A model generated the notes under the pieces. It searched no databases. It saw nothing but the letters and a program-made list of their open reading frames with translations, and had not been told where the DNA came from. A program made the translations under genes and the position numbers. 64,000 nt of DNA from JACVRW01 sp963808545 (lineage in GTDB: Bacteria; Actinomycetota; Thermoleophilia; Solirubrobacterales; Thermoleophilaceae), in contig CAWEGB010000006.1 of NCBI GenBank assembly GCA_963808545.1, positions 372,001-436,000 on the forward strand, read 5' to 3'. Shown here one piece after another: positions 1-8,166 of the stretch (the first letter of the stretch is position 1; the number at the start of each line of letters is the position of its first letter).

Positions 1-1
1 C

Positions 2-577
2 GTGCTGCGCGAGTTCCCCCGCAACGCGCGCTCGGAGTTCCAGGAGCGCTACCGCGGCACGATCTCCTGGAGCTACGCCGAGAAGCGGTTCGACGCCTGG
101 CGCGACGGCCGCACCGGCTACCCGTTGGTCGACGCGGCGATGCGACAGCTGCTGCGTGAGGGCTGGATGCACAACCGCGCGCGGCTGGTGGTGGGCTCGT
201 TTCTGACCAAGCACCTGGGGATCGACTGGCGCTGGGGCGAGCGCTGGTTCATGCGCCTGCTGATCGACGGCGACGAGGCCAACAACAACGGCAACTGGCA
301 GTGGATCGCCTCGGTGGGCGTGGATCCCCAGCCCTTCTTCCGCCGCCTCTACAACCCGACGCTGCACATGGAGCGCTACGACCCGGAGGGCCGCTACGTG
401 CGCCGCTACGTGGAGGAGCTGCGCGACGTTCCCGACGAGTATCTCCGCGAGCCCTGGACCATGCCCGACGACGTCCAGCGCGAGGCGGGCTGCGTGATCG
501 GCGAGGACTACCCGGAGCCGATCGTGGATCACCGCGAGGCGCGCGAGGCGGCCTTCGAGCGCTACAGCGTCGGTTAG
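2..577 (+). CDS. phrB: Deoxyribodipyrimidine photolyase, C-terminal part (cut by window start)
   Basis: Light-driven repair enzyme that splits cyclobutane pyrimidine dimers using FAD. The 191 visible residues are the FAD-binding, all-helical C-terminal half. They carry the family signatures GYPLVDAAMRQL, the WMHNRARL helix, the DGDEANNNGNWQW stretch that wraps the flavin, and FNPT-like YNPTLHMERYDPEG. The reading frame is open to the left edge, so the N-terminal antenna domain and the true start lie outside the window. Class I CPD photolyase is the best fit. A cryptochrome-like or (6-4) photolyase cannot be excluded from this half alone. Confidence 0.9.
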   Translation: MLREFPRNARSEFQERYRGTISWSYAEKRFDAWRDGRTGYPLVDAAMRQLLREGWMHNRARLVVGSFLTKHLGIDWRWGERWFMRLLIDGDEANNNGNWQWIASVGVDPQPFFRRLYNPTLHMERYDPEGRYVRRYVEELRDVPDEYLREPWTMPDDVQREAGCVIGEDYPEPIVDHREAREAAFERYSVG

Positions 578-657
578 GGAGCCACGCCCGCGTTACGGGC
601 GTCCATTCATCGCCGTCGCTCGTCAAGCCCAGGTCTGCGTTCGTCGATACAAACGCC

Positions 658-981
658 ATGGCGACCCAAGTGTCCAACGGCGTTCCGGAGGCCCCCGCCG
701 ACGGCGGCGTGAGCCTCGATCTGAGCCTCGCGGAGGCGGAGGCGGTCAAGGCCTGGCTGCTCAAGCCGTCGGCCGACGGCAGCGCGGCGATCGACGACGA
801 GAACGCGAAGTCCGTGATGGTCAAGCTCGGCGCTCAGCTCGATTTCGTGCAGGGCGTGCAGCAGGTGCGCGAAGAGCTCGAGTCGGCCGGCTTTCCCACC
901 GAGAATCTGAGCGACGACCAGGTGGCCGAGCTCGGCTGTCGCATCGCGGAGTCGCCCATCCGCCGCTTCACCTCGGGCTAG
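658..981 (+). CDS. Small acidic protein of unknown function (107 aa)
   Basis: I do not recognise this protein. The ATG at 658 is the first methionine after the photolyase stop. A longer in-frame opening reaches back into the photolyase gene, but its codons there are only the shadow of that gene. The product is soluble, with no signal peptide or membrane segment. It begins with a low-complexity Ala/Pro/Gly stretch and then forms amphipathic helices (LSLAEAEAVKAWLL; MVKLGAQLDFVQGVQQVREELESAG). It ends IRRFTSG. It stands alone between the photolyase and a membrane protein on the same strand. Confidence 0.65.
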   Translation: MATQVSNGVPEAPADGGVSLDLSLAEAEAVKAWLLKPSADGSAAIDDENAKSVMVKLGAQLDFVQGVQQVREELESAGFPTENLSDDQVAELGCRIAESPIRRFTSG

Positions 982-1024
982 GCGCAGGCCGAGGCGGCTT
1001 CGGACCGCCCGCTAGTTTCGCCTC

Positions 1025-2266
1025 ATGGCCACCGCCGCTCCGCCCGCCCCGACGGGCCCGGCTCACGTGGCGGTGGTCTCCTTCCTCGCCGCTCGGGCGG
1101 CGCCCACCGGCGGCTTCTGGATCGCTCTCGCCGGGGGCGTGGCGCTGGCCCGTGTGGCCGAGCGCCGAGGAGCGCGAGCGGGCTTCGGCGCCAGCGTGGC
1201 CGCCATGCTCGAGACCGTCGCCATCATCGGTCCCGCTCGCTTCGGGATCCCGCTCACCCAGGCGGTCACCGCACCGCTGCTCGGCCGGCTGGAGGCGCGC
1301 GGCTGGAGCCTCTTTCCGCAGCTGCTGATCTGCGCCACGCTGCGCCTGCTCCAGAACACCGCCACCACCGCCTTCTTCATCTGGGTGATCACCGGAGGCC
1401 TCGACGCCTACGCCGGTACCTACGACGCGCTCGGGCGGCGCCTGGGGATCGAGGTGGGTACCGCCGACGCGCTCGCGCTCACGGCGGCGGGGCTGGTGGT
1501 GTGGGCGGTGTTCGCGAGCGTGGTCCAGGTGCTGGTCTACCGGCGCGGGCTGCGCCGCTGGGACGAGCTGGCGGACGCCGCCGAGGGCCCCGGCGAGCCG
1601 GCCGCCGGCAATGCGGAGGTCGAGCCCGCGCCCGTTCACCGCGGGCGCTTCGATCCGAGGGCGATCGCCCTCGCCTCAGCCGTGGCCTTCGGGCTGCTGC
1701 TGGCGAGCACCGAGTGGATCGTGCTGGGCGCCGTCGGGGCCTGGCTGGCGCTTGCGTGGGCGACGGCACGCGGCGACCGGGAGCCCGTGCCGATCGGCCT
1801 CCTCTTCGCGGCCATCCTGGGCCTCGGGGCGCTGGTGTTCACGCTCGGCGGCGGGCTGGGCCTCGACCTCGCCCTGCGCCGGGCTCTGCGGGCCGCGCTG
1901 ATCGTCCTGGTGGCCACCTGGCTGCGCGCCGCGGCGGGCGCGGACGGTCTGCGTGAGGTGTTCCGGCGGGTGCTCGGGCGGCTGCGGGCGATTCCGTCGC
2001 TGCCCGAGGCGACGGAGGTCCTCGACGGCATCGCGGCCGAGGGCCGGCTGGTGGCGGCGGCCCGGTCGCTGGCCGATCGCCTGCGCGGGGTGGACCTTCG
2101 TCCCCTGCCCTTGGTCGACGCCGTGCTCGAGTGGGTGGTGGGGGAGGCTCATGCCTTCCGCCCGCTACCGCTGGCGGCGCCTCCGGTACTCACCCTGAGG
2201 GCGGTCGACGTCGCGCTGGTGCTGCTGGCGGCGGCAGCGCCCGCCTTGGCGGTGGCGCTCGGTTAA
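1025..2266 (+). CDS. Multi-pass membrane protein of unknown function (413 aa)
   Basis: The family is not recognised. After a short Ala/Pro leader there are several hydrophobic segments: around residues 30-45, 60-80, 98-125, 145-170, a group of about four between 210 and 300, and a last one at 390-412. An Arg/Glu-rich loop lies between residues 175 and 205, and a longer soluble stretch with AAEGRLVAAARSLADRLRG at about 335-355. No catalytic motif stands out. Its stop overlaps by 4 bases the stop of the convergent methyltransferase. The ATG at 1025 is preceded by no clear ribosome site. Confidence 0.7.
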   Translation: MATAAPPAPTGPAHVAVVSFLAARAAPTGGFWIALAGGVALARVAERRGARAGFGASVAAMLETVAIIGPARFGIPLTQAVTAPLLGRLEARGWSLFPQLLICATLRLLQNTATTAFFIWVITGGLDAYAGTYDALGRRLGIEVGTADALALTAAGLVVWAVFASVVQVLVYRRGLRRWDELADAAEGPGEPAAGNAEVEPAPVHRGRFDPRAIALASAVAFGLLLASTEWIVLGAVGAWLALAWATARGDREPVPIGLLFAAILGLGALVFTLGGGLGLDLALRRALRAALIVLVATWLRAAAGADGLREVFRRVLGRLRAIPSLPEATEVLDGIAAEGRLVAAARSLADRLRGVDLRPLPLVDAVLEWVVGEAHAFRPLPLAAPPVLTLRAVDVALVLLAAAAPALAVALG

Positions 2267-3171
2267 ACCGCCCGGCCGGAGACCAGCAGGTTGTAGAACA
2301 GCGCAGCGGGCAGGCGCGTCTCGAGCAGCGAGCGGTCGACACTCTGAAGCAGCAGGTAGCCGCGGTAGGCGTAGACCCGCCAGGCCCACGGGATGTCGTC
2401 CGGCTCGGCCGAGGCCTCTAGGGTCCGGTTGGCCCAGCCGAACAGCGAGGCGGCCAGCTCCTCGCCCCGGACGCGCACCTCGCTGAAGCCCGCCGTCTCG
2501 GCGTGCGCCGACAGGCCGGCGGGAGTGAAGGCGTGCACGTCGACCACGCCCTCCAGCACCTCCTCCTCGCTCCATAGGCCGGCGCCGTTGCCGTTGGCCC
2601 CGCCCCGCGGCGAGGCCCCCATCAACGCCCGCCACAGCGGGGCGAGCGCCACGGCGCCCCGCTTGGGAACCGCGGCCAGCCGGTCGCCGTAGCGCGACGG
2701 CTCGCCGCAGAAGGCCACCACACCGCCGGGGCGCAGCACTCGGCGAAACTCGCGAAACGCCGCAGCGAGATCGGGCAGGTGGTGTAGCACGGCGTGACCG
2801 AAGACGAGGTCGAACTCCTCGTCGGCGAACGGGAGCTCGGCGGCCTCGCAGACGGCCGTCTCCACCGGCTCTCCCAGCTCGCGAGCCGAGCGCTCGAGCG
2901 TGCGCAGCATGCCCGGTGAGATGTCGGTGGCCACCGCCTCCCCGATCACCCCCGCGCGCAGCAGATTCAGGGAGAAGTAGCCGGTGCCCGCACCGATCTC
3001 GAGCGCGCGGCCGTAGCGCCGGGGCTCGTGTCCAAGCGCCTTCCGCAGCTTGCCCGTGACCTGCGCCTGGCCGACCTCGTCGTAGTTGATGCCCCATTTG
3101 GAGTCGTAGTGGGACGCGGCGATGTCGTGATAGCGCACGTTGGCGTCGCGGATGCTCTCGGCCGTCGGCAT
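2263..3171 (-). CDS. Class I SAM-dependent methyltransferase (302 aa)
   Basis: Predicted soluble methyltransferase of the UbiE/Methyltransf_11 type. Motif I is ALEIGAGTGYFSLNL. The acidic ribose-binding region is VATDISPGMLRTL, motif II is FDLVFGHAVLHHLPD, and the post-motif is FRRVLRPGGVVAF. The substrate is unknown. I start at the ATG at 3171 because the reading frame upstream runs into a palindromic intergenic element and encodes no conserved residues. The gene is divergent from the polysaccharide-type methyltransferase at 3381, and both share the palindrome-filled promoter region. Confidence 0.85.
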   Translation of the reverse strand: MPTAESIRDANVRYHDIAASHYDSKWGINYDEVGQAQVTGKLRKALGHEPRRYGRALEIGAGTGYFSLNLLRAGVIGEAVATDISPGMLRTLERSARELGEPVETAVCEAAELPFADEEFDLVFGHAVLHHLPDLAAAFREFRRVLRPGGVVAFCGEPSRYGDRLAAVPKRGAVALAPLWRALMGASPRGGANGNGAGLWSEEEVLEGVVDVHAFTPAGLSAHAETAGFSEVRVRGEELAASLFGWANRTLEASAEPDDIPWAWRVYAYRGYLLLQSVDRSLLETRLPAALFYNLLVSGRAV

Positions 3172-3199
3172 GGGCCGGAGAACAGTAGTACCCAGGCCC

Positions 3200-3367
3200 C
3201 TATGGGCCTGTCCCGCTTGGCTCGCACGCCCGGATGCGTCCCAGGACCCTGCGCTGGACGCCACCCACGGACTCGCCGATAGCGCTGCTATCGGCTTCGC
3301 CGCGCGCGCCGCCCAGCTTGGTCCTGGAACGCCCCGGGCCCACGATCCAAACGGGACAGGCCCCTAG
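3200..3367. repeat. Long imperfect inverted repeat filling the intergenic region
   Basis: The two halves of this 168-base stretch are imperfect reverse complements. The outer arms GGGCCTGTCCCG (3204-3215) and CGGGACAGGCCC (3352-3363) match exactly. Middle segments CCAGGACC (3241-3248) and GGTCCTGG (3320-3327) also match. The centre is a perfect 8-bp stem CCGATAGC-GCT-GCTATCGG (3276-3294). A transcript from either strand could fold into one long hairpin. It occupies nearly all of the 209 bases between two divergent methyltransferase genes. It could be a small non-autonomous mobile element, a structured leader, or a strong terminator. Confidence 0.7.
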
Positions 3368-3380
3368 ACTCCCGCCGCCG

Positions 3381-4139
3381 ATGCGGGAGACCGTTCAGAG
3401 AGACCAGCCCGAGGGGGTGCCGCCGCTCGAGCTGACGGGCGAGCGGACCCTGCCCGACGTGCCCGCCGAGAACTACTGGTTTCGCCGGCACCTCGCGGTC
3501 TACGAATGGGTGGCCCGGCGATGCGCCGGCCTCGAGGTGGTCGACATGGCCTGTGGCGAGGGCTACGGGGTGGAGGTGCTGGCCCGCCACGCGCGACGGG
3601 TCACGGGGGTGGACGCCAATCCCGAGGCCCACGAGCACGCCCGGCTGAGGTACTCGCGCCCCGGTGTGCGCTTCGTGCGCGACCTGGTGGAGCGCTTCGA
3701 GGAGCCGTGCGACGCCGTGGTGTTCCTCCAGACGATCGAGCACGTCGAGGATCCCGAGTCCATCCTGCGTCACTTCAAGGGGATGCTTCGCCCCGGTGGC
3801 AGCGCGTACGTGTCGACCCCCAACCTGCTGACCCTCGCCCCGCCCGGCGCCGCGAAATCGGACAACCCCTGGCACGTGAAGGAGTACCGGGCCGAGGAGT
3901 TTCGCTCGCTGTGCGAGAGCGTGTTCGGCCGAGTGGAGCTGGTGGGCCTCTTTCACGCCCGTGTGCTGAAGGCACACGAGCTGGCGCTGCGCGCCGGCTG
4001 GGACCGGGTACACGCCGCCCTGGGCATCACGCGGGGCTTCTACGACCGCTTCACACCGGCGTTGTCGGCCCGTGACTTCGCCCTGCGCGACCGTCCCCTG
4101 GAGCACGCACTCGATTTCGTGGCCGTGTTGCGGCCGTGA
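3381..4139 (+). CDS. SAM methyltransferase resembling mycobacterial Rv3030 (methylglucose polysaccharide)
   Basis: Class I methyltransferase of 252 residues. It starts LELTGERTLPDVPAENYWFR, a run I recognise from Rv3030-type proteins. Motif I is VVDMACGEGYGVEVLA, motif II is DAVVFLQTIEHVED, and it has the loop YVSTPNLLTL. In mycobacteria the homologue sits with a GH57 branching enzyme and a GT4 glucosyltransferase in the 6-O-methylglucose lipopolysaccharide cluster. The same order occurs here with one extra protease gene. Its stop overlaps the next start in a GTGA. The ATG at 3381 was chosen because upstream codons fall in the palindrome. Confidence 0.85.
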   Translation: MRETVQRDQPEGVPPLELTGERTLPDVPAENYWFRRHLAVYEWVARRCAGLEVVDMACGEGYGVEVLARHARRVTGVDANPEAHEHARLRYSRPGVRFVRDLVERFEEPCDAVVFLQTIEHVEDPESILRHFKGMLRPGGSAYVSTPNLLTLAPPGAAKSDNPWHVKEYRAEEFRSLCESVFGRVELVGLFHARVLKAHELALRAGWDRVHAALGITRGFYDRFTPALSARDFALRDRPLEHALDFVAVLRP

Positions 4140-4945
4140 GACGGGCCAAGCTGCCGGCGCCGCCCGAGCTGCCGGCCGCGGTACGCCCGGCCTGGCCCGC
4201 CTGGAACGCGCCGGTGGCCCTGCTCGCCGCGCTCGCGGCGACCGTGGCGGCCGGGCTGCCGCTTCTGCCCGCCGTCCTGCTGCTCGGCTTCTCGGATGTC
4301 CCCGCGGCGTTCGCGCTGCTGGCGCTGCTGTTGGTCCAGGACGGGGCGCTCGTGCTGGCCGCGCTCCTGTTCGCGAAGCTGCGGGGAGCTCCGCGCGCCT
4401 GGCAGTTCGGGATCCGGGCCACGCGCCTGTGGCCGACGCTCGGCTGGGTCGTGCTGGGTTTCAGCCTGATGCTCGGCTTCGAGCTCGGCTACATCGAGCT
4501 GCTGAGCGTGGACGAGACCAACGTCGACGACCTGGGCGAGGGGAGCCTCGTGGCCGCGTTCCTGGTCTCGCTGGCGGTGATCGTGGTGGCCCCCGTGACC
4601 GAGGAGTTCTTCTTCCGCGCCTTCTTCTACCGCGCCCTGCGCACGCGCATGGCCGTGTGGGCGGCGGCGCTGATCGACGGGCTCGTGTTCGGCGCGCTTC
4701 ACTTCCAGGGTGCCGCCAGCGCCATCATCCTGCCGGTGATCGCCGTTTTCGGAGTGGGCCAGTGTCTCGTGTACGAGCGCACCGGCTCGCTGTTCGCCGT
4801 GATCGCCATCCACGCCGCCTTCAACACCGTGGCCATGCTCGCGGTCGAGCCGTTGCCCGCGCTCGTCGTCGGCGCGGCGATGATCGCGGCGTGTGCGGTC
4901 CTGCCGCGTCTGGCCGGCGCACACCCGAGCCCGCTGCCGGCATGA
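4136..4945 (+). CDS. CPBP family intramembrane metalloprotease (269 aa)
   Basis: Membrane protein of the CPBP (CAAX protease and bacteriocin-processing) family with about eight hydrophobic segments. The three active-site motifs are present: EEFFFRAFF (the EExxxR glutamates and arginine), FGALHF (FxxxH), and HAAFN near the C terminus. It starts with GTG inside a GTGA overlap with the preceding methyltransferase and ends in an ATGA overlap with the GH57 gene. It is therefore co-translated with the polysaccharide genes. Its substrate is unknown. The position suggests cleavage or maturation of a protein involved in the same pathway, but that is inference. Confidence 0.85.
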   Translation: MRRAKLPAPPELPAAVRPAWPAWNAPVALLAALAATVAAGLPLLPAVLLLGFSDVPAAFALLALLLVQDGALVLAALLFAKLRGAPRAWQFGIRATRLWPTLGWVVLGFSLMLGFELGYIELLSVDETNVDDLGEGSLVAAFLVSLAVIVVAPVTEEFFFRAFFYRALRTRMAVWAAALIDGLVFGALHFQGAASAIILPVIAVFGVGQCLVYERTGSLFAVIAIHAAFNTVAMLAVEPLPALVVGAAMIAACAVLPRLAGAHPSPLPA

Positions 4946-6375
4946 GCACGCATCGCCCCGGCGCGCTGGCGCTGGTCCTCCACTCGCACATGCCCTACGT
5001 GGAGGGCTTCGGCACCTGGCCGTTCGGCGAGGAGTGGCTGTGGGAGGCGGTGGCGTGCGTGTACCTGCCCCTGCTCGAGCTGCTCGACGGCGCTCCGGTG
5101 ACGATCGGCCTCACGCCCGTGCTGTGCGACCAGCTGGAGGCGATGACCGGCGAGGCGGGCGATCGCTACCTGAGCTTCCTGCGCGACGTGCGGGCGCCGA
5201 TCCACGCCGACGACGCCGCCGGGCTGGAGCGCGCCGGCGAAGGCGAGCTGGCCACCGAGGTGCGCAGGGCGGCCGGCGACTACACCTTCGCCGAGCGGGC
5301 CTTCGAAGAAAGGGGCCGCGATCTGGTCGCGGCGTTTCGCGGTCTCGAGGGCGTGGAGCTGTGGACCTCGGCGGCCACGCACGCGCTGCTGCCCCTCCTC
5401 GCCACCGACGCTGCGCTGCGGCTTCAGCTGGCCACCGGCACGGCCTCTCACATCGAGCGCTTCGGGAGCTGGGGAGGCGGCTTCTGGCTGCCGGAGTGCG
5501 CCTACGCGCCGGGGCTCGAGCGAGAGCTCGCCGACCAAGGCACTCGCGCCTTCTGCGTGGACCAGACGAAGCAGACGGACTTCGACCCGCTCACGCCGGT
5601 GGCCACGCAGGCCGGCCCGGTGGCCGTGCCGATCGACTGGCCCACGGTGGAGCTGGTGTGGCACGACGCCCGCGGCTACCCGGCCAATGGCGCCTACCGC
5701 GACTACCACCGCCGCACCCTCCACGACCTCAAGCCGTGGGACAACGCCGGCCGGCCCTACGACCGCCTGGCGGCTCTCGACCTCGCTGCCGAGCACGCCC
5801 GCGATTTCGTCGAGCGCGCGCTGGCGCGTGTGCGCGACGGCGGGCTCCTGTGCTGTGCGCTCGACACCGAGCTGCTCGGGCACTGGTGGTACGAGGGACC
5901 GGCCTGGCTCGCCGCGGTGCTGGAGGAGGCGCCGCGGCGCGGGCTCGACCTGGTGACCGTCGCCGACGGCCTGGACCGCGTGAGCCCGGTCGAGCGGCCG
6001 CTCACGGCCTCGAGCTGGGGCGAGGACAAGGACCTCTCGACCTGGGACTCGCCGGCGGTGGCCGAGCTGGCCTTCGCGGCCCGGGACGCCGAGCTGCGCA
6101 CGGTCGCGCTTGCCGCGCGCGACGTGCGACGCCGGCCCGCCCTCGAGCGCGCCGCCCGCGAGCTGCTCGCGCTCCAGGCGAGCGACTGGGCCTTCATGGC
6201 CACCCGGCGGCTGGCCGCCGACTACCCCGCGGAGCGTCTGGCGGGCCACGCGGCTGCCCACGCGCGGGCGCTGGCCACGGCCTCCGCGGAGGTATTGTCC
6301 ACCGAGTCTGATCCCGAGGTCACCCTCAGGAACCTCGCGCCCCACCTGGACCTAGCCTCGCTCACCACGCCCTGA
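4942..6375 (+). CDS. GH57 family alpha-glucan branching enzyme-like protein (Rv3031-like)
   Basis: Glycoside hydrolase family 57 protein of 477 residues. It opens with the GH57 signature LALVLHSHMPYVEG, followed by EEWLWEAV and IGLTPVLCDQL. The middle motif GGFWLPECAYAPGLE contains the catalytic glutamate candidate. Motif DTELLGHWWYEGP supplies the second acid. A C-terminal helical domain includes W-rich ASSWGEDKDLSTWDSP and DWAFM. It probably introduces alpha-1,6 branches into an alpha-1,4-glucan made by the GT4 enzyme encoded just downstream. The ATG at 4942 overlaps the previous stop (ATGA). The length is typical for the Rv3031 type. Confidence 0.88.
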   Translation: MSTHRPGALALVLHSHMPYVEGFGTWPFGEEWLWEAVACVYLPLLELLDGAPVTIGLTPVLCDQLEAMTGEAGDRYLSFLRDVRAPIHADDAAGLERAGEGELATEVRRAAGDYTFAERAFEERGRDLVAAFRGLEGVELWTSAATHALLPLLATDAALRLQLATGTASHIERFGSWGGGFWLPECAYAPGLERELADQGTRAFCVDQTKQTDFDPLTPVATQAGPVAVPIDWPTVELVWHDARGYPANGAYRDYHRRTLHDLKPWDNAGRPYDRLAALDLAAEHARDFVERALARVRDGGLLCCALDTELLGHWWYEGPAWLAAVLEEAPRRGLDLVTVADGLDRVSPVERPLTASSWGEDKDLSTWDSPAVAELAFAARDAELRTVALAARDVRRRPALERAARELLALQASDWAFMATRRLAADYPAERLAGHAAAHARALATASAEVLSTESDPEVTLRNLAPHLDLASLTTP

Positions 6376-6383
6376 ATGCCTGA

Positions 6384-7571
6384 ATGCGCATCCTGATCCT
6401 CTCCTGGGAGTACCCGCCGCTGATCGAGGGCGGGCTCGCCCGCCATGTGCGCAAGCTGGCCGAGAACCTCGGCGCACAGGGCCTCGACGTACACGTCCTG
6501 GCTCGCGGCCGGGAGGAGGATCCGGTGGAGGAGGAGATGGGTGGCGTGCTCGTCCACCGCGTGCGCGAACCGGAGCGTCCTCGCGACCTCGGCCAGTTCG
6601 TGGCCTGGATCGAGCACATGAACGCGGACATGCTCGCCGCCGGAGTGGAGGTGGGGGACCGCTTCGACTTCGACGTGGTTCACGGCCACGACTGGCTGGT
6701 GGCCTCGGCCGGCGATCACCTGGCGAAGCGCTTCAGGGCGCCGCTCGTGGTCACCATCCACGCCACCGAGTACGGGCGCCACCAGGGCTGGGTCGACAAG
6801 CATCCTCAGTCCTACATCCACGGCGTGGAGACGTGGATGGCCAACCGGGCCGAGCGATTGATCACCTGCTCCTCCTACATGCGTGAGCACGTGGCCGACA
6901 TCTACGGCCTCGAGGAGGAGAACGTGGCCGTGATCCCCAACGGCATCGACCCCTCCGAGCTCGTGCCGGTCGACGACCTCGATTCGCTGCGCGCCCGCTT
7001 CGCCGCCCCCGACGAGCGGCTGGTGCTGCTGGTGGGCCGGCTCGTCTACGAGAAGGGCTTCCAGCTTGCTCTCGAGGCGCTGCCCGGGCTGATCGAGCGC
7101 CTGGGCAACGTGCGCTTCATCGTCGCGGGCTCGGGCACCGCCGAGGCCGAGCTGCGCCAGCAGGCGCACGAGCTCGGACTCGACGAGCACGGCACGTTCC
7201 TGGGCTGGATCGGCGACGACGTGCTGCACTCGCTCTACCGGATCGCTGACCTGACGGTTGTGCCGTCGATCTACGAGCCCTTCGGCCTCGTGGCCCTGGA
7301 GGCCATGGCCAGCGGCTGTCCCTGCCTGGTGGCCGACACCGGCGGCCTGCGCGAGGTGGTCCCCAACGAGGACGTGGGGCTGCGCTTCCGCTCGCGCGAC
7401 CCCGAGTCGCTGGCCACGATGGCGGAGCGGCTGCTCACCGACGCCGGGCTGCGCGAGCGCCTCGTGGCCGAGGCGCAGGAGCACGTCCTCTCGTTCGACT
7501 GGGCCGACGTGGCCCGCCAGGTGGCGGCGCTCTACCGCGAGACCCGGGTACCGAGCTTGCGCAGCGGGTAG
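6384..7571 (+). CDS. GT4 alpha-glucosyltransferase, Rv3032/glycogen synthase-like
   Basis: GT-B fold glycosyltransferase family 4 of 395 residues. N-terminal domain: MRILILSWEYPPLIEGGLARH, then VVHGHDWLVA and TIHATEYGRHQGWV. Those blocks are near-identical to my recollection of Rv3032, which elongates alpha-1,4-glucan for methylglucose polysaccharide. C-terminal domain: LVLLVGRLVYEKG, then PSIYEPFGLVALEAMASG with the E-x7-E acceptor/donor motif. It follows the GH57 gene by 8 bases. The final 40 bases overlap the convergent TMEM175-like gene. Confidence 0.9.
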   Translation: MRILILSWEYPPLIEGGLARHVRKLAENLGAQGLDVHVLARGREEDPVEEEMGGVLVHRVREPERPRDLGQFVAWIEHMNADMLAAGVEVGDRFDFDVVHGHDWLVASAGDHLAKRFRAPLVVTIHATEYGRHQGWVDKHPQSYIHGVETWMANRAERLITCSSYMREHVADIYGLEEENVAVIPNGIDPSELVPVDDLDSLRARFAAPDERLVLLVGRLVYEKGFQLALEALPGLIERLGNVRFIVAGSGTAEAELRQQAHELGLDEHGTFLGWIGDDVLHSLYRIADLTVVPSIYEPFGLVALEAMASGCPCLVADTGGLREVVPNEDVGLRFRSRDPESLATMAERLLTDAGLRERLVAEAQEHVLSFDWADVARQVAALYRETRVPSLRSG

Positions 7572-8128
7572 CGGACGAAGAACGTCGCGATCCAGAGGAC
7601 GTGCGCCAACTCGACCGCCACGAAGGCGACCGGGGCGGCGGCGAGGAACATCGTGGCGAAGGTGAGCCCGCTCGCCATGCGCGCCCACGCGTAGTCCCCG
7701 ATGCGGTCCCGGTGGACGAAGTCCTTCTTCACCGCGTAGGCCGCCATCGCCGAGTGAGAGAAGGACGCGAGCGCGATGGACACCGAGAAGGTGGCCGTGG
7801 CAAGCGCCGAGTCGGAGTAGCGGTCGAGGAGATCGGTGGAGAACGGGATCAAGCCGATCAACGCCAGGAACAGAAGGTTGAGCACTATCAAACGGCCGTC
7901 GAAGCGCACGAAGCTCTCGAAGCGGTTGTGATGCAGCACCCAGAAGCGCCCGATCAGGGCGAAGGACAGGAGGTACGCGTAGAGCGACGGAACGAGGTCG
8001 TAGAGGGCGTCCTTGAGATCGTCGTTGCTGACGTCGGGCACCTCGATGTTCAGCACCAGCAGGGTTATGGCGACAGCCATGACGCCGTCCGTGAACGCCA
8101 TGATGCGACCGAGGTCGGTGCGCTCCAT
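7532..8128 (-). CDS. TMEM175/DUF1211 family membrane protein (putative potassium channel)
   Basis: Protein of 198 residues with the hallmark first helix FTDGVMAVAITLLVLNIEVP (FSDGxxAxxxT family motif). Five further hydrophobic segments follow. Bacterial TMEM175 proteins form tetrameric potassium-selective channels in which this first helix lines the pore. The short loop FWVLHHNRFESF is also typical of the family. The gene is convergent with the GT4 gene, overlapping its end by 40 bases, and has no obvious link to the neighbouring pathway. Confidence 0.85.
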   Translation of the reverse strand: MERTDLGRIMAFTDGVMAVAITLLVLNIEVPDVSNDDLKDALYDLVPSLYAYLLSFALIGRFWVLHHNRFESFVRFDGRLIVLNLLFLALIGLIPFSTDLLDRYSDSALATATFSVSIALASFSHSAMAAYAVKKDFVHRDRIGDYAWARMASGLTFATMFLAAAPVAFVAVELAHVLWIATFFVRYPLRKLGTRVSR

Positions 8129-8166
8129 CGTCCGCCATCAAACCCCGGCGCCCGGATGGATCAGGC

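Noticed and set aside
4040..4924. Long minus-strand open frame opposite the CPBP gene
   Set aside because: It is a mirror of the plus-strand gene in high-GC DNA: His/Arg/Gly-rich, no family motif, and the plus-strand frame carries clear active-site motifs.
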